This document shows, in pieces, positions 61,247 to 64,000 of a DNA stretch of 64,000 bases. A program made the position numbers and the translations under genes. Positions within the stretch are counted from its first letter, which is position 1, and the number at the start of each line of letters is the position of its first letter. The notes below the pieces were generated by a model. It had not been told where the DNA came from and did no database searches. It saw only the letters and a program-made list of their open reading frames with translations. Origin of the DNA: Paraburkholderia sp. BCC1886 (GTDB lineage Bacteria > Pseudomonadota > Gammaproteobacteria > Burkholderiales > Burkholderiaceae); assembly GCF_900996245.1 (NCBI RefSeq), contig NZ_CAAJGK010000118.1:186001-250000 (forward strand). The letters are read 5' to 3'.

Positions 61247-62244
61247 CCCATCCGACCTCCCTCCCCGAACCTGGCGGCGCGGCGCCTGCGCTGCGGGCAG
61301 CGCGCCGGTGGTGGCCGCGCTCGCCGATCGCGACGCGGATTTTCACCGGCGTGCTGGTACTGTGGGCCGCCGTCACGCTGTCGTTCGTCGCGGTCCAGCT
61401 CGCGCCGGGCGACATCGTCGCGCTACTGATCGGCGAACAGCCGAGCACGCCCGCCATCGAGGCGGCGATCCGTCAGGAATGGGGCCTCGACGAACCGGTC
61501 TACCTGCAGTACGTGCATTACCTGTGGCGCATCCTGCACGGCGATTTTGGCCGCTCGTACGTGCTCAACACGGACGTCGCACCGCTCGTCATCGGTCAGC
61601 TGTGGCCGACGCTGAAGCTCACAGGTGCCGCATTCGTCGTGACCCTCGTGTTCGCCGTCGGACTTGCCGTGCTCAGCGCCGGGCGTCGCTGGGGCGGCCG
61701 CATTGCCTCGGGCGCGGAACTCGTGCTCGCCTCGACGCCGTCGTTCTGGCTCGGAATCATGCTGCTGTTCGTCTTCAGTTTCACGCTGAAGCTGTTTCCA
61801 GTCGCGGGCGATCGTGGCTTCTCGTCGCTCGTGCTGCCGGCGCTCTCGCTCGGACTCGCGCAGGGCGCGGTGATCGGCCGCGTATTGCGCAAGGGCATGG
61901 AGCGGGCGCTCGAAGAACCGTTCGCGCTGACCGTGCGCTCATGGGGCGTCGGCGGCTTCGCGCTGCGCGTGCGACATGCGCTGCGCCATGCAGCGCTGCC
62001 CGCGGTGACGCTCGCCGGCTGGCTCGTCGGCGGCCTGCTGAGCGGCGCGGTGATCACCGAGCAGGTGTTTGGCCGGCCGGGCCTCGGCAAGATCACCGTC
62101 GATGCCGTGCTGGCGAAAGACATGCCCGTGATCCTCGCCATCGCGATTCTCTCGGCGACGATCTACGTGGTAGTCAGCACCGCGGTGGATCTGCTCTACC
62201 TGCTGATCGATCCGCGCCTGCGCGAGCCCCGCACGCGCCGCTGA
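61243..62244 (+). CDS. ABC transporter permease, DppB type
   Basis: A 333-residue permease with about six membrane segments. Family marks are VQLAPGDIVALLIGEQ (the periplasmic loop after segment 1), GDFGRSYVLNTDVAPL and the cytoplasmic coupling loop RSWGVGGFALRVRHALRHAALP. It starts at GTG 61243, in a small tandem repeat. It pairs with the DppC-type permease 13 bases downstream to form the channel of the importer. Confidence 0.92.
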   Translation: MTHPTSLPEPGGAAPALRAARRWWPRSPIATRIFTGVLVLWAAVTLSFVAVQLAPGDIVALLIGEQPSTPAIEAAIRQEWGLDEPVYLQYVHYLWRILHGDFGRSYVLNTDVAPLVIGQLWPTLKLTGAAFVVTLVFAVGLAVLSAGRRWGGRIASGAELVLASTPSFWLGIMLLFVFSFTLKLFPVAGDRGFSSLVLPALSLGLAQGAVIGRVLRKGMERALEEPFALTVRSWGVGGFALRVRHALRHAALPAVTLAGWLVGGLLSGAVITEQVFGRPGLGKITVDAVLAKDMPVILAIAILSATIYVVVSTAVDLLYLLIDPRLREPRTRR

Positions 62245-62257
62245 ACTGGAGATACCC

Positions 62258-63127
62258 ATGGCAACCCCTGTCGAAATGCCCTACCGCACGCGCCCGGGCC
62301 TGCGCGCCGCGGGCTGGTTCTGGCGCCATCCCGGTCTCACGCTGGCCGGGCTGTACCTGATCCTGAACGTCATCGCGGTCTTCTCGCCCGACTGGCTGAC
62401 CCGCTACGATCCGCTTGCTGCGGACCCGCTTGCCGCCCAACTCGGCAGTAGCGCCGAGCACTGGCTCGGCACCGATCAACTCGGCCGGGACATCTTCGCG
62501 CGCGTGATCTACGGTGCGCGCTATTCGCTGTCGATCAGCGCCGCGGCGATCGGTGTCGCGACCCTCGCGGGCACCGTGCTCGGTCTGATTGCCGGGCTCG
62601 CGCGCGGATGGCTCGACGAACTGATTACGCGGTTTCTGGACGTCGTGTCGGCCTTCCCGGACCTGCTGCTCGCGCTGATGCTGATCTCGTTCACCGGCCC
62701 GGGCGCGGTCAACCTGGTGTTCGCGCTCGGTGTCGCGTCGGTGCCGCGCTTTGCCAGGGTCGTGCGGGCGCAGACGTTCATCGTCGCCGAATCGGGTTAC
62801 GTCGAGCAGGCGAAAACCTTTGGGCTCGCGCCATGGGTACTCGTCTGGCGACACGTGCTGCCGCATGCGATCGCCCAGGTGCCGGTCCTCGCAACGATCG
62901 GGCTCGGCACCGCGATCATCGGCACCTCGGGGCTCAGTTTTCTCGGCATGGGACCGCAACCACCCGCCGCCGAATGGGGCCTGATGCTGGCCGAGGGCCG
63001 CAACTATCTGTACAACGCCTGGTGGATCGCCGTCTGGCCGGGCGTCGCGGTGACGCTTGCCGTCGTCGCGGTCAACGCACTCGGTGGCTACTGGCAGGCG
63101 CGTTTCGAACGCAGGGAGTTCGTATGA
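62258..63127 (+). CDS. ABC transporter permease, DppC type
   Basis: A 289-residue permease with about six membrane segments. The N-terminal extension contains GTDQLGRDIFARVIYGARYSL, the hallmark of DppC/OppC proteins, and the coupling loop is TFGLAPWVLVWRHVLPHAIAQV. GGAGA lies upstream of ATG 62258. Its stop overlaps the ATPase start as ATGA. Confidence 0.93.
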   Translation: MATPVEMPYRTRPGLRAAGWFWRHPGLTLAGLYLILNVIAVFSPDWLTRYDPLAADPLAAQLGSSAEHWLGTDQLGRDIFARVIYGARYSLSISAAAIGVATLAGTVLGLIAGLARGWLDELITRFLDVVSAFPDLLLALMLISFTGPGAVNLVFALGVASVPRFARVVRAQTFIVAESGYVEQAKTFGLAPWVLVWRHVLPHAIAQVPVLATIGLGTAIIGTSGLSFLGMGPQPPAAEWGLMLAEGRNYLYNAWWIAVWPGVAVTLAVVAVNALGGYWQARFERREFV

Positions 63128-64000
63128 CTTCAATCGTCCTCGACCCTCCGCTGGTTTCTTCCAAAGCCACGGCCGTCGGCATCGCCACGCGCGCCGAACC
63201 GGTCGTGCGCATCGACAATCTGACGATCGGTTTTCGCGGCCGTCACGCAACCCGACCGGTCGTCGGTCCGATCGACCTGACGGTGCATGCGGGCGAGTGC
63301 GTCGCGCTCGTGGGCGAGTCGGGCTCGGGTAAATCCGTGACCGCTCGCAGCCTCGTCGGACTGAATGGCGCGAACGCCGAATGGCGTGCCGATCGCTTCG
63401 AGATTGCGGGTGTGGACGCACGTGCTCATCGCGAGCGCGACTGGCGCGCGATCCGTGGCCGCCAGATCGGCTACGTGCTGCAGGACGCGCTGGTGTCACT
63501 CGATCCGCTCTGGCGGGTCCGCGATCTCATCGCCGAGGCGCAGCGCGGCGTACCCTCGCGCGAAGTGCACGCACGCAGCACCGACATCCTGAAATCCGTC
63601 GGTATCGACGATCCGGAACGGCGCCTGGTGCAATATCCGCATCAACTGTCCGGCGGCCTGCGGCAGCGCGTGCTGATCGGTACCGCGATCGCCGGCGGCG
63701 CCTCGCTGCTGATCGCCGATGAACCCACCACCGCGCTCGACATGACAGTGCAGCGGCAGATCCTGGCGCTGCTGCGCGCGCGCCGCGATGCCGGCGACGC
63801 CCTGCTGCTCATTAGCCACGATCTTGCGGTGGTCGGCGACCTCGCCGACCGCGTGCTCGTGATGCGCGCAGGCCGTGTAGTCGAACAGGGACCGACGCGC
63901 GAGGTGTTGACCGCGCCATCGCACCCCTACACGCGGCAACTGCTGGCCGCGATTCCGGTGCCTGCGTCGCGCGGCTTCCGGCTCGCGACGGAGACGCGTC
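63124..64000 (+). CDS. ABC transporter ATP-binding protein, DppD/OppD type (runs off the right edge)
   Basis: The frame opens at ATG 63124, overlapping the permease stop, and is still open at 64000, giving 292 residues. Walker A GESGSGKS is at 64-71, the Q-loop in YVLQDALVSLDPLW, the signature LSGGLRQR, Walker B LLIADEPTTALD and the switch histidine in ISHDLAVV. The peptide-transporter C-terminal start (PSHPYTRQLLAAIP) is also visible. Length suggests either the end of a single DppD or the first half of a fused DppD-DppF protein; the missing sequence decides. Confidence 0.92.
   Translation, partial: MTSIVLDPPLVSSKATAVGIATRAEPVVRIDNLTIGFRGRHATRPVVGPIDLTVHAGECVALVGESGSGKSVTARSLVGLNGANAEWRADRFEIAGVDARAHRERDWRAIRGRQIGYVLQDALVSLDPLWRVRDLIAEAQRGVPSREVHARSTDILKSVGIDDPERRLVQYPHQLSGGLRQRVLIGTAIAGGASLLIADEPTTALDMTVQRQILALLRARRDAGDALLLISHDLAVVGDLADRVLVMRAGRVVEQGPTREVLTAPSHPYTRQLLAAIPVPASRGFRLATETR

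Noticed and set aside
1..64000. tRNA, rRNA, CRISPR arrays, riboswitches, phage or integrase genes, replication origin
   Set aside because: Intergenic gaps were read for cloverleaf-like, regularly spaced repeat, and known leader patterns and none was seen. Very divergent RNAs would be missed without a covariance-model search.

Overview
The window is about 64 kb of GC-rich, gene-dense DNA with almost no foreign sequence. A Burkholderiales-type OmpC-like porin, many LysR/GntR regulators, MFS permeases and flavin monooxygenases, and a stress gene block like those of Burkholderia second replicons point to Burkholderia, Paraburkholderia or Caballeronia. The genus is inferred from gene content only. 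I see no rRNA, tRNA, CRISPR array or intact insertion sequence; the only mobile trace is a decayed IS5-type transposase 3' end near 18.1 kb.

Region 1 (1-18 kb) is a catabolic/uptake block read in both directions from a PAS-LuxR regulator at 5.7 kb. Leftward lies a tight five-gene operon: two acyl-CoA dehydrogenases, an alpha/beta hydrolase, a CaiB-type CoA transferase and an MmgE/PrpD protein cut by the window edge. Rightward lie an aldehyde dehydrogenase, a GntR regulator, a second CoA transferase, an acyl-CoA carboxyltransferase without a biotin partner, an SsuABC/TauABC-like ABC transporter, two SDR dehydrogenases, and a half-size plus a full-size bacterial-luciferase-like monooxygenase. 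Together they look like import, oxidation and CoA-dependent breakdown of one unidentified, possibly sulfonated or N-alkylated, organic acid. Region 2 (18-23.4 kb) has a LysR regulator divergent from an MFS permease, an MlrC-like M81 metallopeptidase and a porin.

Region 3 (23.4-46.4 kb) is a stress/low-oxygen/acid island. It holds a P3A-type proton ATPase, the AdiC antiporter and AdiA arginine decarboxylase, a GH65 phosphorylase, a triple-BON protein, D-lactate dehydrogenase with an MFS permease, a slipin, a Crp/Fnr regulator, a giant CheB-CheR-PAS-kinase-REC-REC-LuxR protein and a ClpG/ClpK-like disaggregase with an N-terminal zinc finger. Five copies of one 21-bp element (core TCGGARACTACTCA) occur only in intergenic gaps of this island and probably define a shared regulon. 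The gene set resembles the low-oxygen-activated (lxa) locus of B. cenocepacia.

Region 4 (46.7-55.3 kb) has a DHA2-type MFS exporter with its divergent LysR regulator, another MFS permease, and a compact regulatory unit: a sensor kinase, a sigma-54 response regulator, a textbook sigma-54 promoter with a perfect upstream palindrome, and two paralogous proteins built from a duplicated domain I do not recognise. Region 5 (55.4-64 kb) is an organosulfur/sulfur-scavenging set: TauD-type dioxygenase, two luciferase-like monooxygenases, an acetyltransferase and an oligopeptide-type ABC transporter whose ATPase runs off the right edge.
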